A program made the position numbers and the translations under genes. Positions 1 through 7,547 of a stretch of 35,906 nt of DNA are shown here, piece after piece. The stretch is from Dictyoglomota bacterium (GTDB taxonomy: Bacteria > Coprothermobacterota > Coprothermobacteria > Coprothermobacterales > JAADFF01): positions 1-35,906 of the forward strand of contig JAADFF010000054.1 in the NCBI GenBank assembly GCA_013153035.1, given 5' to 3'. Position 1 is the first letter of the stretch. Each line of letters begins with the position of its first letter. The notes beneath the pieces were generated by a model that was not told the origin of the DNA, did not search any database, and worked only from the letters and a program-made list of their open reading frames with translations.

Positions 1-14
1 TGAGCTACACCCGC
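1..14 (-). tRNA. tRNA 5' end, probably tRNA-Gly, cut by window edge
   Basis: On the minus strand these bases read GCGGGTGTAGCTCA, which is a 7-base acceptor strand (GCGGGTG), T8-A9, the D-stem strand GCTC and A14. This 5' end is typical of bacterial tRNA-Gly. The rest, including the anticodon, lies outside the window, so the identity is inferred. A promoter about 40 bases upstream (55-83) points at it. Confidence 0.55.
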
Positions 15-54
15 TCCATACCATGTTTCAGTATAAATAACATACTGCTTTAAT

Positions 55-83
55 AGGATACCACAGAGATATATTGTTGTCAA
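55..83 (-). promoter_or_regulatory. sigma-70-type promoter for the edge tRNA
   Basis: On the minus strand there is a perfect -35 TTGACA (78-83), a 17-base spacer and a -10 TATCCT (55-60). The predicted start near base 48 leaves a leader of about 34 bases before the partial tRNA. It lies just downstream of the K+ channel stop codon, so it separates the tRNA from the channel gene. Confidence 0.6.
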
Positions 84-99
84 CGGGAGGGTTTTCCCT

Positions 100-846
100 C
101 TACTGGGAAACTAAATCTTCCTCATTTTTCTTTCGAAGTTCTTCTATAAAACCAGATGCGAGAATACCAGCAGGTAAACCGAAGAGACCAATACCCAATA
201 TAGCCAAAATAGAACCAACAATCTTACCCAATGCCGTCTGCGGATAAACATCTCCATAACCTACAGTAGAAAGTGTTACTATCCCCCACCACATAGCTTC
301 AGGAATACTATGAAAAGTTTCCGGTTCTATGTAATACATGAGACTGGCAACGATGATAAGGAGTATACCTATAGCAATCATTGATGAAACAAGCTCATCC
401 ATAGTTTTCTTAAGTACCCTTACAATAAGAGACATAGCCCTAAAATATCTTTCAAGTTTTAAGATACGCAATATACGAAAAATTCGCAGAATCCTCAAAA
501 TACGCAAATCGACAGACAAAAGGGGTAAATAAAACGGAAAAATAGAAAGCAGATCAACAATAACAAGAGGTTTTAAAGCATACCTTATACGTCCCCATAT
601 GTGGTGAGAGTAATCTGGATGCACAGTACACGACCACAAACGGAGGATATATTCCGCAGTAAAAACAAAAACAGAAAATGTCTCAAATGAGTCAAAGAAC
701 ATACGATAGCTATAGTAAATGGAATCAACAGTACTAATAATAACAGCTATAACATTTGTAATAATAAGAACGGCAAAGAACTTATCTACCGGCTCGTCAG
801 TACTTATTTCTAAGTAGTAAAATATTTTCTCTTTGCTCACAACCAT
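100..846 (-). CDS. Voltage-gated-type potassium channel, six TM segments
   Basis: This protein of about 248 residues has the Kv-channel layout: S1 and S2 helices, S3 containing the VDLLSIFPF stretch, an S4 in which arginines recur every third residue (motif RILRILRIFRILRIL), S5, a pore helix ending in the K+ selectivity filter TVGYGD, and S6 with a GLPAGILASGF gate region. It should form a tetrameric K+ channel in the cytoplasmic membrane. There is no long C-terminal regulatory (RCK or cyclic-nucleotide) domain; the chain ends about 15 residues after S6. I start it at the ATG at 846, preceded by GGTGGTG. The reading frame extends upstream to a TTG at 897, but those residues (LNFACSCSISGW) do not look like channel sequence. 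The ribosome binding site is weak and directly abuts the ATG, so a nearby GTG could also be used. It lies just downstream of tRNA-Asp on the same strand and could be cotranscribed with it. Confidence 0.9.
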   Translation of the reverse strand: MVVSKEKIFYYLEISTDEPVDKFFAVLIITNVIAVIISTVDSIYYSYRMFFDSFETFSVFVFTAEYILRLWSCTVHPDYSHHIWGRIRYALKPLVIVDLLSIFPFYLPLLSVDLRILRILRIFRILRILKLERYFRAMSLIVRVLKKTMDELVSSMIAIGILLIIVASLMYYIEPETFHSIPEAMWWGIVTLSTVGYGDVYPQTALGKIVGSILAILGIGLFGLPAGILASGFIEELRKKNEEDLVSQ

Positions 847-906
847 CACCACCCAACCGGAAATGGAACATGAGCAAGCAAAGTTTAAGAGGTTCAAAAA
901 TAAAAG

Positions 907-983
907 TGGCGGGGACGACGGGATTTGAACCCGCGATCTCCGGCTTGACAGGCCGGCGTGTTAGGCCCCTACACCACGTCCCC
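907..983 (-). tRNA. tRNA-Asp (GTC)
   Basis: Full cloverleaf of 77 bases with encoded CCA. The acceptor strand GGGGACG pairs with CGTCCCC, followed by discriminator G and CCA. The D stem is GTGT/ACAC. The anticodon stem CCGGC/GCCGG encloses the loop CTGTCAA, giving anticodon GTC (Asp). The T arm contains GGGTTCAAATCCC. It sits 34 bases downstream of the RNase P RNA gene and has its own -10 element. Confidence 0.96.
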
Positions 984-1002
984 ACCTATATATCGCACAT
1001 AT

Positions 1003-1031
1003 ATTATACACAAAAAAGGTCCCAGTGAGAA
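1003..1031 (-). promoter_or_regulatory. Candidate promoter for tRNA-Asp inside rnpB 3' end
   Basis: The minus strand shows a perfect -10 TATAAT (1003-1008), a 17-base spacer and a -35 TTCTCA (1026-1031, four of six consensus bases). The -35 falls within the 3' strand of the RNase P RNA P1 helix. The predicted start is near base 996-1001, about 15 bases before the tRNA. Confidence 0.45.
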
Positions 1032-1380
1032 GTAAGCCGGGTTCTGTACCTTCCCATAGGGAAGGTGGTGCTCATGTATCTGGGCTATCCTTTACAGGAT
1101 AGCTCATGCAGCCTACCCGGGGGCATTGGTCGGGCCAACCTGCCCCCATATTTGGCCTTGCTCCGGACAGGGTTTACCATGCCTTCTTCCTCGCGGAAGA
1201 AGCGGTGGGCTCTTACCCCACCTTTTCACCCTTACCCCACCACAAGGGTGAGGCGGTATATTTTCTGTGGCACTTTCCCTCGGCTCGCGCCGGCCGGGTG
1301 TTACCCGGTGTCCTGCCCTGTGGAGCCCGGACTTTCCTCAGCAGGTTATACCTGCTGCGAGCACCTTTCTCACTGGGACC
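1018..1380 (-). ncRNA. rnpB: RNase P RNA (catalytic subunit), rnpB
   Basis: Catalytic RNA that removes 5' leaders from precursor tRNAs, acting with the RnpA protein. Diagnostic conserved elements are present on the minus strand: GAGGAAAGTCCGGGCTCC near the 5' end (around 1321-1338) and ACAGAACCCGGCTTAC near the 3' end (around 1034-1049). The termini form a perfect P1 helix: GGTCCCAGTGAGAA at 1367-1380 is complementary to 1018-1031. The 3' end runs into a T6 tract (1012-1017). The length of about 363 bases fits bacterial RNase P RNA. It lies 13 bases downstream of rsfS. A possible weak promoter (TATATA-type -10 around 1386-1391) overlaps the end of rsfS, so it may be transcribed both with the operon and independently. 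Confidence 0.96.
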
Positions 1381-1393
1381 TCTTATATATACC

Positions 1394-1741
1394 TTACTCA
1401 GACTGTTTATATTCAGCCAGCCTAAGCATCTTATCCCAAAACTCTTCAAGTTTATAGTACTCTCTTGCCTCCGGAGTAAAGATGTGTACAATAATAGGTC
1501 CTATATCTATAAGCTTCCAAGATGTGGGGTCTCCTTCAGAGTGATATTCAATGTCCCTAACATCAAGCCAATCTTCAAGTTCAGAGATTAATGCATCGGC
1601 ATGTATAGGAGAATTAGCGCTGCAGACAACAAAGTAATCGGCAATATTAGTAGCCGGTGCTACATGCATGATATTAATATCCTCTGCCTTCTTGTCATCA
1701 AGAACTTTGACAACATTGTCAAGAAGCTCCTTTAGCTCCAA
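1394..1741 (-). CDS. rsfS: Ribosomal silencing factor RsfS (Iojap family)
   Basis: RsfS binds ribosomal protein L14 on the large subunit and blocks subunit joining, lowering translation in starved or stationary cells. The chain of about 115 residues is typical in length and carries the family core: the D-I-x-x-x-x-V segment, ADYFVVCSANSPIHADAL, and a C-terminal WKLIDIGPIIVHIFTPEAREYYKLEEFW region matching the conserved D-x-G-x-x-V-H-x-F block followed by R-x-x-Y-x-L-E-x-x-W. I prefer the TTG start at 1741, which is 6 bases after GGAGGTG. The frame opens at a GTG at 1750, but that overlaps the Shine-Dalgarno sequence itself. It follows nadD directly (nadD stop at 1747-1749), an arrangement common in Bacillota. 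Confidence 0.94.
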   Translation of the reverse strand: MELKELLDNVVKVLDDKKAEDINIMHVAPATNIADYFVVCSANSPIHADALISELEDWLDVRDIEYHSEGDPTSWKLIDIGPIIVHIFTPEAREYYKLEEFWDKMLRLAEYKQSE

Positions 1742-1746
1742 AACAT

Positions 1747-2313
1747 TCACCTCCTGTATAAGTTATGTTTATGTATATAGTCTATAACAGTATCGGGCAA
1801 AAGCCCCTTTAATGGAAGTCCCATAAGTAACTTTCTTCTAATATCGGTAGAAGATATTCCAATATAACATGGCATCGTTATAGTAAATGCCTTTACAATA
1901 GACAGAAGGTCTCTTCTAATAGGCACACAGAGTCTCGGAACAATCATAAAGCGCATATCCCTAACAATGTCATCAAAGTGATACCATGACAGAATAGTGT
2001 TAAAGCTATCGCTACCCAGAAGGTACCAATCCCTATCAGTGGCGTGGCGGTGCCATGTATTAATAGCATACCGTTCGTCTCTCTCCCAATCGGCCACAGA
2101 AAATCCTTCTATACCTTCAATAGCAAGCTTTACCATTTCAAATCGGTGACTGTAGGAAACTTCAACAGACTTATGTGGGGGATCAGCCGTTGGAACAAAA
2201 ACCACCTCATCGACAAGACCTGTAGATAGGGCTATATATGCCATTTCAATATGCCCCATATGAATAGGATCAAATCTACCTCCCAATATAGCCCTGCGTT
2301 TAGAAGAGGTCAA
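1747..2313 (-). CDS. nadD: Nicotinate-nucleotide adenylyltransferase NadD
   Basis: Transfers AMP from ATP to nicotinate mononucleotide, giving deamido-NAD in NAD biosynthesis. The N-terminal nucleotidyltransferase signature GGRFDPIHMGH holds the T/HxGH motif, and the C-terminal ISSTDIRRKL is the second catalytic block. The start is decided by the ribosome binding site: GGAGGG followed after 7 bases by TTG at 2313, giving about 188 residues that begin a few residues before GGRFDP. The open frame runs up to 2355, but the extra residues overlap obgE and precede the Shine-Dalgarno. With the TTG start the overlap with obgE is only 14 bases, consistent with translational coupling. Confidence 0.94.
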   Translation of the reverse strand: MTSSKRRAILGGRFDPIHMGHIEMAYIALSTGLVDEVVFVPTADPPHKSVEVSYSHRFEMVKLAIEGIEGFSVADWERDERYAINTWHRHATDRDWYLLGSDSFNTILSWYHFDDIVRDMRFMIVPRLCVPIRRDLLSIVKAFTITMPCYIGISSTDIRRKLLMGLPLKGLLPDTVIDYIHKHNLYRR

Positions 2314-3589
2314 AGGCTTTACCCTCCAACCAAATGGTATCTCCTTCTTTAGCACCTCGTTTGCGAAGTTCCTGCTCTATTCTCAGTTTCTTGAGCCAGT
2401 GCATAACATAGTTGAAGCTAGCTGTGTTGTTGAGGTCATATGACATGAGATATCTAATAATAGGCCCTGTAACCTTCCATTCACCTTCACCAATTTTCTC
2501 AATCTCATAAGTGTAAAAGGGAACAGGTGGTAGCTTGATAAGCTCGTATTCCTCAGGCTTCTTACCATAATGTTTAAATACATGTCCCTCAACCTTAGAA
2601 CGAATCAGTCTTCTCAAGTCATCAAGACCTTCGCCTGTGACAGCTGATACAAAAACAACATCTTCATCTTTAAAACCATGCTTTCTCGCTATATCCAGAA
2701 GCCTTTCTTTGGCATTTTCGTCGTATGCTAATACATCCATCTTATTAAACGCAAGTATAGACGGTCTTTTTACAAGTTCGGGGTTATATTCTTCAAGTTC
2801 TTTTTTGACAATCTCCAATGCCTCCTCTGGAGGTGTATCGAAGCCAGAGGCATCTATAACATATGTTAACAGTCCTGTACGCTCAATGTGCTTAAGAAAT
2901 TCAAGTCCCAAACCTTTACCCTCATGGGCATCCTCAATAATACCGGGCATATCAGCAATCACCACAGACCTGCCATCTCCAAGGTCCATAATACCAAGCA
3001 CCGGGGCAAGGGTTGTAAAAGGATAGTCGGCTATCTTAGGATGAGCCGCAGTTAGGCGCGATATTAGCGTAGATTTACCGGCATTGGGAAGCCCCACGAG
3101 GCCAACATCGGCGACGAGCTTCAATTCCAAAATAAGATCTCTCTCTTCACCGGGATAACCTTTCTCTGCAAACTTAGGAGCTCTCCGCGTAGGGGTGGCA
3201 AAGTGAACATTACCCCTACCTCCTTTGCCACCACGGGCAACAAGGAGTCTTAGCCCCGGTCGGTTGAGGTCAGCTAGAACCTCTCCCGTGTCTGCATCTT
3301 TTACAATAGTACCCACAGGCACTTTAATGATAATGTCCTTACCTTTCTTTCCATAAAGCTTTTTACTTCTACCAGGTTGGCCGTCCTCGGCCTCAAATTC
3401 ATCTTCATAGTGAAAATCAAGGAGAGTTAGCAAAGAAGGGTCGGTTTCTAGGTAAACCGACCCTCCATCTCCGCCGTCTCCACCATCAGGACCACCACGG
3501 GGAACAAACTTTTCCCTTCTGAAGGTAGCCGCCCCGTCGCCGCCCTTTCCACCTTTTACATGTATCTGTGCCTGATCTGCAAACCTCAT
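2300..3589 (-). CDS. obgE: GTPase ObgE/CgtA
   Basis: Essential GTPase linked to late assembly of the 50S subunit and to stress and growth control. At 429 residues it has the three expected parts: a glycine-rich Obg fold (about 1-158, with KGGDG and GGDGGDGGSV repeats), a G domain (G1 GLPNAGKST near 165-173, G3 DMPGIIE, G4 NKMD, G5 SAVTGEG), and a C-terminal OCT domain (about 345-429), the variant found in Bacillota. It begins 6 bases after the rpmA stop with only a weak ribosome binding site (AGGAT), so coupling to rpmA is likely. The rplU-prp-rpmA-obgE order is the standard Bacillota arrangement. Confidence 0.97.
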   Translation of the reverse strand: MRFADQAQIHVKGGKGGDGAATFRREKFVPRGGPDGGDGGDGGSVYLETDPSLLTLLDFHYEDEFEAEDGQPGRSKKLYGKKGKDIIIKVPVGTIVKDADTGEVLADLNRPGLRLLVARGGKGGRGNVHFATPTRRAPKFAEKGYPGEERDLILELKLVADVGLVGLPNAGKSTLISRLTAAHPKIADYPFTTLAPVLGIMDLGDGRSVVIADMPGIIEDAHEGKGLGLEFLKHIERTGLLTYVIDASGFDTPPEEALEIVKKELEEYNPELVKRPSILAFNKMDVLAYDENAKERLLDIARKHGFKDEDVVFVSAVTGEGLDDLRRLIRSKVEGHVFKHYGKKPEEYELIKLPPVPFYTYEIEKIGEGEWKVTGPIIRYLMSYDLNNTASFNYVMHWLKKLRIEQELRKRGAKEGDTIWLEGKAFDLF

Positions 3590-3595
3590 ATCCTA

Positions 3596-3880
3596 TTAGT
3601 CAGCTAGAGGAATAACATCTACATACTTGCGACCACGTCTACGGGTAAACTTTACAATGCCATCAACTGCTGCATGAAGTGTATAATCAGAACCAAGATA
3701 CGTATTCTTGCCGGGATAAAAACGTGTGCCTCTCTGTCTAACGATAATATTGCCAGCTCTAACAATCTGTCCATCGTGTCTCTTCACACCAAGATACTTA
3801 GGATTGGAGTCACGACCGTTTTTGGTGGAAGAACCACCTTTATGGTGAGCGAACAACTGAAGATTCCACTTAATTACCAT
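3596..3880 (-). CDS. rpmA: 50S ribosomal protein L27 with cleavable N-terminal extension
   Basis: L27 sits at the peptidyl-transferase centre, and its mature N-terminus reaches the tRNA acceptor ends. The 94-residue precursor begins [18 protein letters not shown]. The WNLQLFA segment followed by HHKGG matches the processing site cut by Prp in Bacillota and Fusobacteria, so mature L27 should start at His12. The rest ([18 protein letters not shown]) is standard L27. The ATG at 3880 overlaps the prp stop codon by a few bases and follows GGAGG at about 10 bases. Encoding the protease immediately upstream of its substrate is typical of this operon. Confidence 0.97.
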   Translation of the reverse strand: MVIKWNLQLFAHHKGGSSTKNGRDSNPKYLGVKRHDGQIVRAGNIIVRQRGTRFYPGKNTYLGSDYTLHAAVDGIVKFTRRRGRKYVDVIPLAD

Positions 3881-4209
3881 TTCACCCTTACCTCCTTCCT
3901 AAATCTCACATAGGGTCTGTACTGCAGAGATATACCCTCTGCAGCCTCAATAAGCCCCTTAATAATTGTCTTCTCTACAGCATCAAGCTGTAAATCTTTT
4001 ACATAGAGCCTAAAAAAACCTTCTTCTAATTCTATTTCTACTCGCTTAGACCTATAAATATTCACGAGTGTATTAGCAACATACTGTGCCAGTGTTGAAT
4101 ACGCGGCACATACAATGTCCTTGCCCGTACCAGCCATACCAGCATGACCCTTAAATGTTATTTCTCTAATATGGCCATTTCTGTCTGTTAGGACAAGGAC
4201 CTCTATCAA
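3874..4209 (-). CDS. prp: Ribosomal-processing cysteine protease Prp
   Basis: Prp removes the N-terminal extension from L27, a step needed for functional ribosomes in Bacillota. The 111-residue chain has His22 (in [12 protein letters not shown]) and Cys34 (in DIVCAAYS), the positions of the catalytic dyad described for the S. aureus enzyme, and the conserved G-H-A-x12-C spacing. It lies between rplU and rpmA, two bases after rplU, and overlaps rpmA. The extended L27 encoded next door supports an active protease. Confidence 0.95.
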   Translation of the reverse strand: MIEVLVLTDRNGHIREITFKGHAGMAGTGKDIVCAAYSTLAQYVANTLVNIYRSKRVEIELEEGFFRLYVKDLQLDAVEKTIIKGLIEAAEGISLQYRPYVRFRKEVRVKW

Positions 4210-4211
4210 GA

Positions 4212-4526
4212 TTATTCAGCTCCCAAAGATGTAATCTTTATCAGAGTGTATCTAGGTTTGATATTCTTGCGCTTTCTGTAGTTGCTTTTTGCACGATACT
4301 TAAATACCCTAATCTTCTTACCTCTAAACTGCTTCAATACATCAAAATCAACTTTAACAGATGGCAGATAAGGATCACCCATATATACCTGACCATTGTC
4401 ATCTTTGTAAAAGAGAACCTTAATGTCATTCTTCAAATCGTCCTTCTCCCACCAGCCAGGAACGACAACAGGCTTACCCTCTTTTATCTTAAACTGTTTG
4501 CCAGCCATTTCCACTATTGCGTACAT
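4212..4526 (-). CDS. rplU: 50S ribosomal protein L21
   Basis: Structural protein of the large ribosomal subunit, binding 23S rRNA. Starting at the ATG at 4526 (MYAIVEMAGKQFKIKEG) gives 104 residues, the normal L21 length. The frame extends 7 residues further (MKGGRAS), but that stretch encodes the AGGAGG ribosome binding site. The C-terminal basic block KIRVFKYRAKSNYRKRKNIK followed by a terminal TLIKITS is the family signature. It is the first gene of the operon running to rsfS, behind the promoter at 4576-4603. Confidence 0.97.
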   Translation of the reverse strand: MYAIVEMAGKQFKIKEGKPVVVPGWWEKDDLKNDIKVLFYKDDNGQVYMGDPYLPSVKVDFDVLKQFRGKKIRVFKYRAKSNYRKRKNIKPRYTLIKITSLGAE

Positions 4527-4575
4527 ACTCGCCCTTCCTCCTTTCACCTATCTCACAGTGTATACATCGCCTGCT

Positions 4576-4603
4576 ATTTTACCAGAAAAGTATAACATAT
4601 CAA
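4576..4603 (-). promoter_or_regulatory. Promoter of the rplU-prp-rpmA-obgE-nadD-rsfS operon
   Basis: The minus strand carries TTGATA (4598-4603), a 16-base spacer and TAAAAT (4576-4581), each five of six consensus bases. The -35 overlaps the stop codon of the upstream btuD-like gene. Transcription would begin near 4569, leaving about 40 bases before the rplU ATG, too short for a large L21 leader structure. Confidence 0.6.
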
Positions 4604-5352
4604 AGCCCAAAGACACCTATATACTCAGTAAAAGGTATACCAAATACCTTCTCAAACGCCGATTGTAAAAACATATCTGTCTTACCCGTGTATATTATTT
4701 TACCATCTTTTATACCTACTGCAAAGTGGCTCACAGCCTTCACAAATTCTATATCGTGGGAGGTAAAAATAACTTGATGTTTTTCACTAAGAAGACGAAT
4801 AATATCCACAAGCATATATCGATGATACGGGTCAAGAAATGATGTAGGCTCATCAAGAAGAATAACCTTGGGGCTTTGAAGCATAACCATCGCTGTTAAA
4901 ACAAGCTGTCTCTCTCCTGAAGACAGAGTAGAAAACAATCTATCCTTAAGGTGAGTAATACCTAACGTATTCATTACATCGTAGGCCTGTCGAATGATAT
5001 TTCGAGGGTACCCACCTATAGGTTTCATATATCTGTACATACCGGCCATAATAACATCTATTACTGGAACAGACGCAGCATATGCCCTATCGGGAAAAAG
5101 CACACCGACAAGAGAGGCTCTTTCTTTGGCCGACAGGCGATGAATATTTTTTCCATCAATAAGCACTTTTCCAGTATGAGGTCTATAAATGCCAACAATT
5201 GTCTTTAACAAGGTTGTTTTTCCAGAACCATTTGGCCCCACAATGGCAAGAGGATACATATCACCCTCAAGATTTAAGGAAATATCGTGAAGCACCTGCT
5301 TATCTTTTTTGTATCCAAATGATACATTTTTCAGGATAAGACTCACAACCAT
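4600..5352 (-). CDS. btuD: ABC transporter ATPase, B12/iron-chelate import (BtuD-like)
   Basis: ATP-hydrolysing subunit of a type II importer. The 250 residues contain Walker A GPNGSGKTT (about 39-47), a Q-loop region near VLFPD (the usual Q is not obvious), the signature LSSGERQ, Walker B VILLDEPTSFLDP and the switch His in FTSHD. The signature is LSSGE rather than LSGGE, as is usual in this family. It overlaps the permease by 10 bases; a GTG two codons inside (5346) is an alternative start. The cobalamin riboswitch in front of the operon makes vitamin B12 or a related corrinoid the likely cargo. The operon ends here, with the L21 operon promoter overlapping the stop. Confidence 0.88.
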   Translation of the reverse strand: MVVSLILKNVSFGYKKDKQVLHDISLNLEGDMYPLAIVGPNGSGKTTLLKTIVGIYRPHTGKVLIDGKNIHRLSAKERASLVGVLFPDRAYAASVPVIDVIMAGMYRYMKPIGGYPRNIIRQAYDVMNTLGITHLKDRLFSTLSSGERQLVLTAMVMLQSPKVILLDEPTSFLDPYHRYMLVDIIRLLSEKHQVIFTSHDIEFVKAVSHFAVGIKDGKIIYTGKTDMFLQSAFEKVFGIPFTEYIGVFGL

Positions 5353-6338
5353 TCACCACGCACAACAAGGTATAAGAAAAACACACCACCAACAACAGAG
5401 GTGAATACACCAATAGGGATCTCCATAGGGTACATAACACCTCTGCTTAAGAAATCCCCCACTACAAGTAAAATGGCACCTATCTCCATGGACAAAAGCA
5501 GTTTAGATAAGTGTTTGTCTCCTACCATTAAACGGGCAAGGTGTGGAGCCATGAGTCCAACAAAAGACACAATACCATAGAATGCAGCAACAAAGGCTGC
5601 AGCAAGGGATGCTAATACAAGATATATAAGTCTATAAACAAAGACATTAACACCTACACCATGTGCTACTTCATCACCTATAAGCATAATATCCAGAACC
5701 CTATGGGTCGATACAATAACTATGAAAACGAAGATAAGAACAATGCTTTGAAGCAATACCTTTTTTCCATCGGCCATGGCAAAGCTTCCCATAAGCCACG
5801 CCAAGATATTATGTAATGAATCATTCCACATAATAAGAACAAGTGTAATACCTGCAGATACCAATGATGAAATGACAACACCTGAAAGAACAATCTTTAA
5901 CCGATTGCCTCTACCTAAGACATACGAAAATGCAAATGACAAGATAGCAAACACAAATGCATAAAGCCATACGGGACCAGAAAGATGAAAACGATAGGCT
6001 ATCACGGCTCCTAAAGATGCACCGGCGGAAACACCAAGAAGATAAGGGTCAACAAGGGGATTCATGAGTGTAGTTTGATAGAGTGTTCCACCTATGGCAA
6101 GAAGCATGCCAGAAATGGCAGCAGCAAATACCCTTTGAAGGCGAAATATAGCTATTTTATCGGTGATATTAAAGGAAGCACCAGATAACCATTTAATAAA
6201 TACATCAATGGCAGCATACGGAGAGATATAAATAGCCTGCCCAGGCTTTATGCTACTATAAGAAACAGCCAGTAGCATGGTAAAAAGGAGGAGGACAAAG
6301 CCTCCTCCTATCAGTGCTATTTGCCTATAATTTTTCAT
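5343..6338 (-). CDS. btuC: FecCD/BtuC-family ABC transporter permease
   Basis: A membrane permease of 331 residues with about ten hydrophobic helices, as in BtuC. Family marks include LRLQRVFAAAISGMLLAIGGTLYQ-type sequence after the first helix, the NPLVDPYLLGVSAGASLGAV block, and FVGLMAPHLARLMVGDKH, which holds the coupling-helix region that contacts the ATPase. It overlaps btuF by ATGA and btuD by 10 bases, so the three are translationally coupled. There is no obvious independent ribosome binding site. Substrate assignment to corrinoids rests on the riboswitch upstream of btuF. Confidence 0.9.
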   Translation of the reverse strand: MKNYRQIALIGGGFVLLLFTMLLAVSYSSIKPGQAIYISPYAAIDVFIKWLSGASFNITDKIAIFRLQRVFAAAISGMLLAIGGTLYQTTLMNPLVDPYLLGVSAGASLGAVIAYRFHLSGPVWLYAFVFAILSFAFSYVLGRGNRLKIVLSGVVISSLVSAGITLVLIMWNDSLHNILAWLMGSFAMADGKKVLLQSIVLIFVFIVIVSTHRVLDIMLIGDEVAHGVGVNVFVYRLIYLVLASLAAAFVAAFYGIVSFVGLMAPHLARLMVGDKHLSKLLLSMEIGAILLVVGDFLSRGVMYPMEIPIGVFTSVVGGVFFLYLVVRGEWL

Positions 6339-7540
6339 GGTAGCAGGAGGTAGATTTCTCTATAATCTCCATTCCATACAACATCTTTAATACCCATGCA
6401 GTTTAAAACATCTCTTAGACGGATATATATACCTGTATTATCAGTCTTTACTTTGCATGTTTTACCCTTATAAACAACAAAATCAGAACCTGTCTCTACT
6501 CCTAATATCTTTTCCGCACCATCTTTGGAAATATATGTGCGTCCTTCCTCGGCATTAAGATACACGGCGACAGCCCCGTTATCATCTCCCAGCTCATGCT
6601 TGTAATACGCCTTGGCATAGACTCTATCGTTAAGACCTATAGCAACAACTTCCTTGTTAAATGTTGTCGGTTGAACAATATGGGCCAGCTGAACAAGACC
6701 ATAAACAATGCGAGGTCCTGGTCTGAACACCCAATCATCATTGACATAATAGACATTTCCATTTTTTACGGCCTTTAGGTCTTTCCAAGGAAATTCATTA
6801 AGAAATGCAGGTCTTCCTGCATATGCCATGGAATTTTTCGGCATGATGATAATATCTGGATCGTTCTGCAAAAGATATTCCGGGTTTACCATAGGCCAAG
6901 GGCTCTGAAGATCGGAAGCAATATTATTAACCTTGATATCCTCTAACATTTGACCAATAAATGTTGTCTTGTTTGTGGACATAATAGGGTTATACCATAA
7001 CACAAAGAATACCTTTTTGTCCTGATGATTACCGGTGAATGCCCTAACGGCCCTTTCTATAGCTTCCACCTTAAATGCAACACCCTGAGCATTTCTGTAT
7101 AGACCTGTTACAATACCTACCTTACGGATATCATTGGCTATATCTTTCAGAGAGTGAGGATCAAGCACCATCACAGGAAGCTGGGCAGCAAGCTTGTCAA
7201 ACAGTTGTTTAGGGAAAGATTTAGCAGAGATAACAAGGTCAGGTCTAAGACTAATAATCTTCTCATAACTCGGTGTAGAAAAGCCACCTATGCTTGGTAT
7301 TTTCTTCACCTCAGGCGGATAGTTATCAAAGTCTGTACGACCGACAACACGATCACCCGCGCCAATGGCAAACAAAATCTCAGTGATAGATGGAGCTGTA
7401 GACACAATACGCTTAGGGGTTTTGTAGAGTCTCACCACTCTACCTAGATCATCAACAACCACTGCAGAGTACACATTGGTGATAAATAGAGAAGAAACAA
7501 GAAGCAAAGATAACAAGAAAATAGCCAGCTTTCTCTTCAT
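6335..7540 (-). CDS. btuF: Corrinoid-type substrate-binding protein with C-terminal extra domain
   Basis: Extracytoplasmic binding protein of the importer. The ATG at 7540 (MKRKLAIFLLSLLLVSSLF) follows GGAGGTGC at 8 bases. A signal peptide covers about residues 1-28 with a likely type I cleavage after VYSA. There is no lipobox cysteine, unusual for a Gram-positive binding protein. Residues about 30-290 form a TroA/BtuF-type fold: RIVSTAPSITEILFAIGAGDRVVG, then NPEYLLQNDPDIIIMP. The last roughly 100 residues (from about 300) include YISKDGAEKILG and IYIRLRDVLNCMGIKDVVWN, which resemble the copper-amine-oxidase N-terminal-like module (stalk-type) often found on secreted Bacillota proteins. That second assignment is by eye. 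At about 401 residues the chain is well over BtuF size (about 270) because of this module. The leader holds a cobalamin riboswitch. Confidence 0.85.
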   Translation of the reverse strand: MKRKLAIFLLSLLLVSSLFITNVYSAVVVDDLGRVVRLYKTPKRIVSTAPSITEILFAIGAGDRVVGRTDFDNYPPEVKKIPSIGGFSTPSYEKIISLRPDLVISAKSFPKQLFDKLAAQLPVMVLDPHSLKDIANDIRKVGIVTGLYRNAQGVAFKVEAIERAVRAFTGNHQDKKVFFVLWYNPIMSTNKTTFIGQMLEDIKVNNIASDLQSPWPMVNPEYLLQNDPDIIIMPKNSMAYAGRPAFLNEFPWKDLKAVKNGNVYYVNDDWVFRPGPRIVYGLVQLAHIVQPTTFNKEVVAIGLNDRVYAKAYYKHELGDDNGAVAVYLNAEEGRTYISKDGAEKILGVETGSDFVVYKGKTCKVKTDNTGIYIRLRDVLNCMGIKDVVWNGDYREIYLLLP

Positions 7541-7547
7541 AGCTAGC

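Noticed and set aside
1-18. Reading CACCCGCTCCA on the plus strand as the 3' end of a tRNA-Gly
   Set aside because: The bases before it (TGAGCTA) cannot be the 3' strand of a T arm, while on the minus strand the same bases give a proper tRNA 5' end with D stem and a promoter upstream.
84-105. GAGGG-AAAA-CCCTC hairpin after the K+ channel gene as a terminator
   Set aside because: The stem is 5 bases and no T tract follows; it is followed directly by the TTGACA promoter element.
1065-1591. Several open frames on both strands across 1065-1591
   Set aside because: They lie over the RNase P RNA gene and the antisense of rsfS; the RNA has diagnostic conserved elements and P1 pairing.
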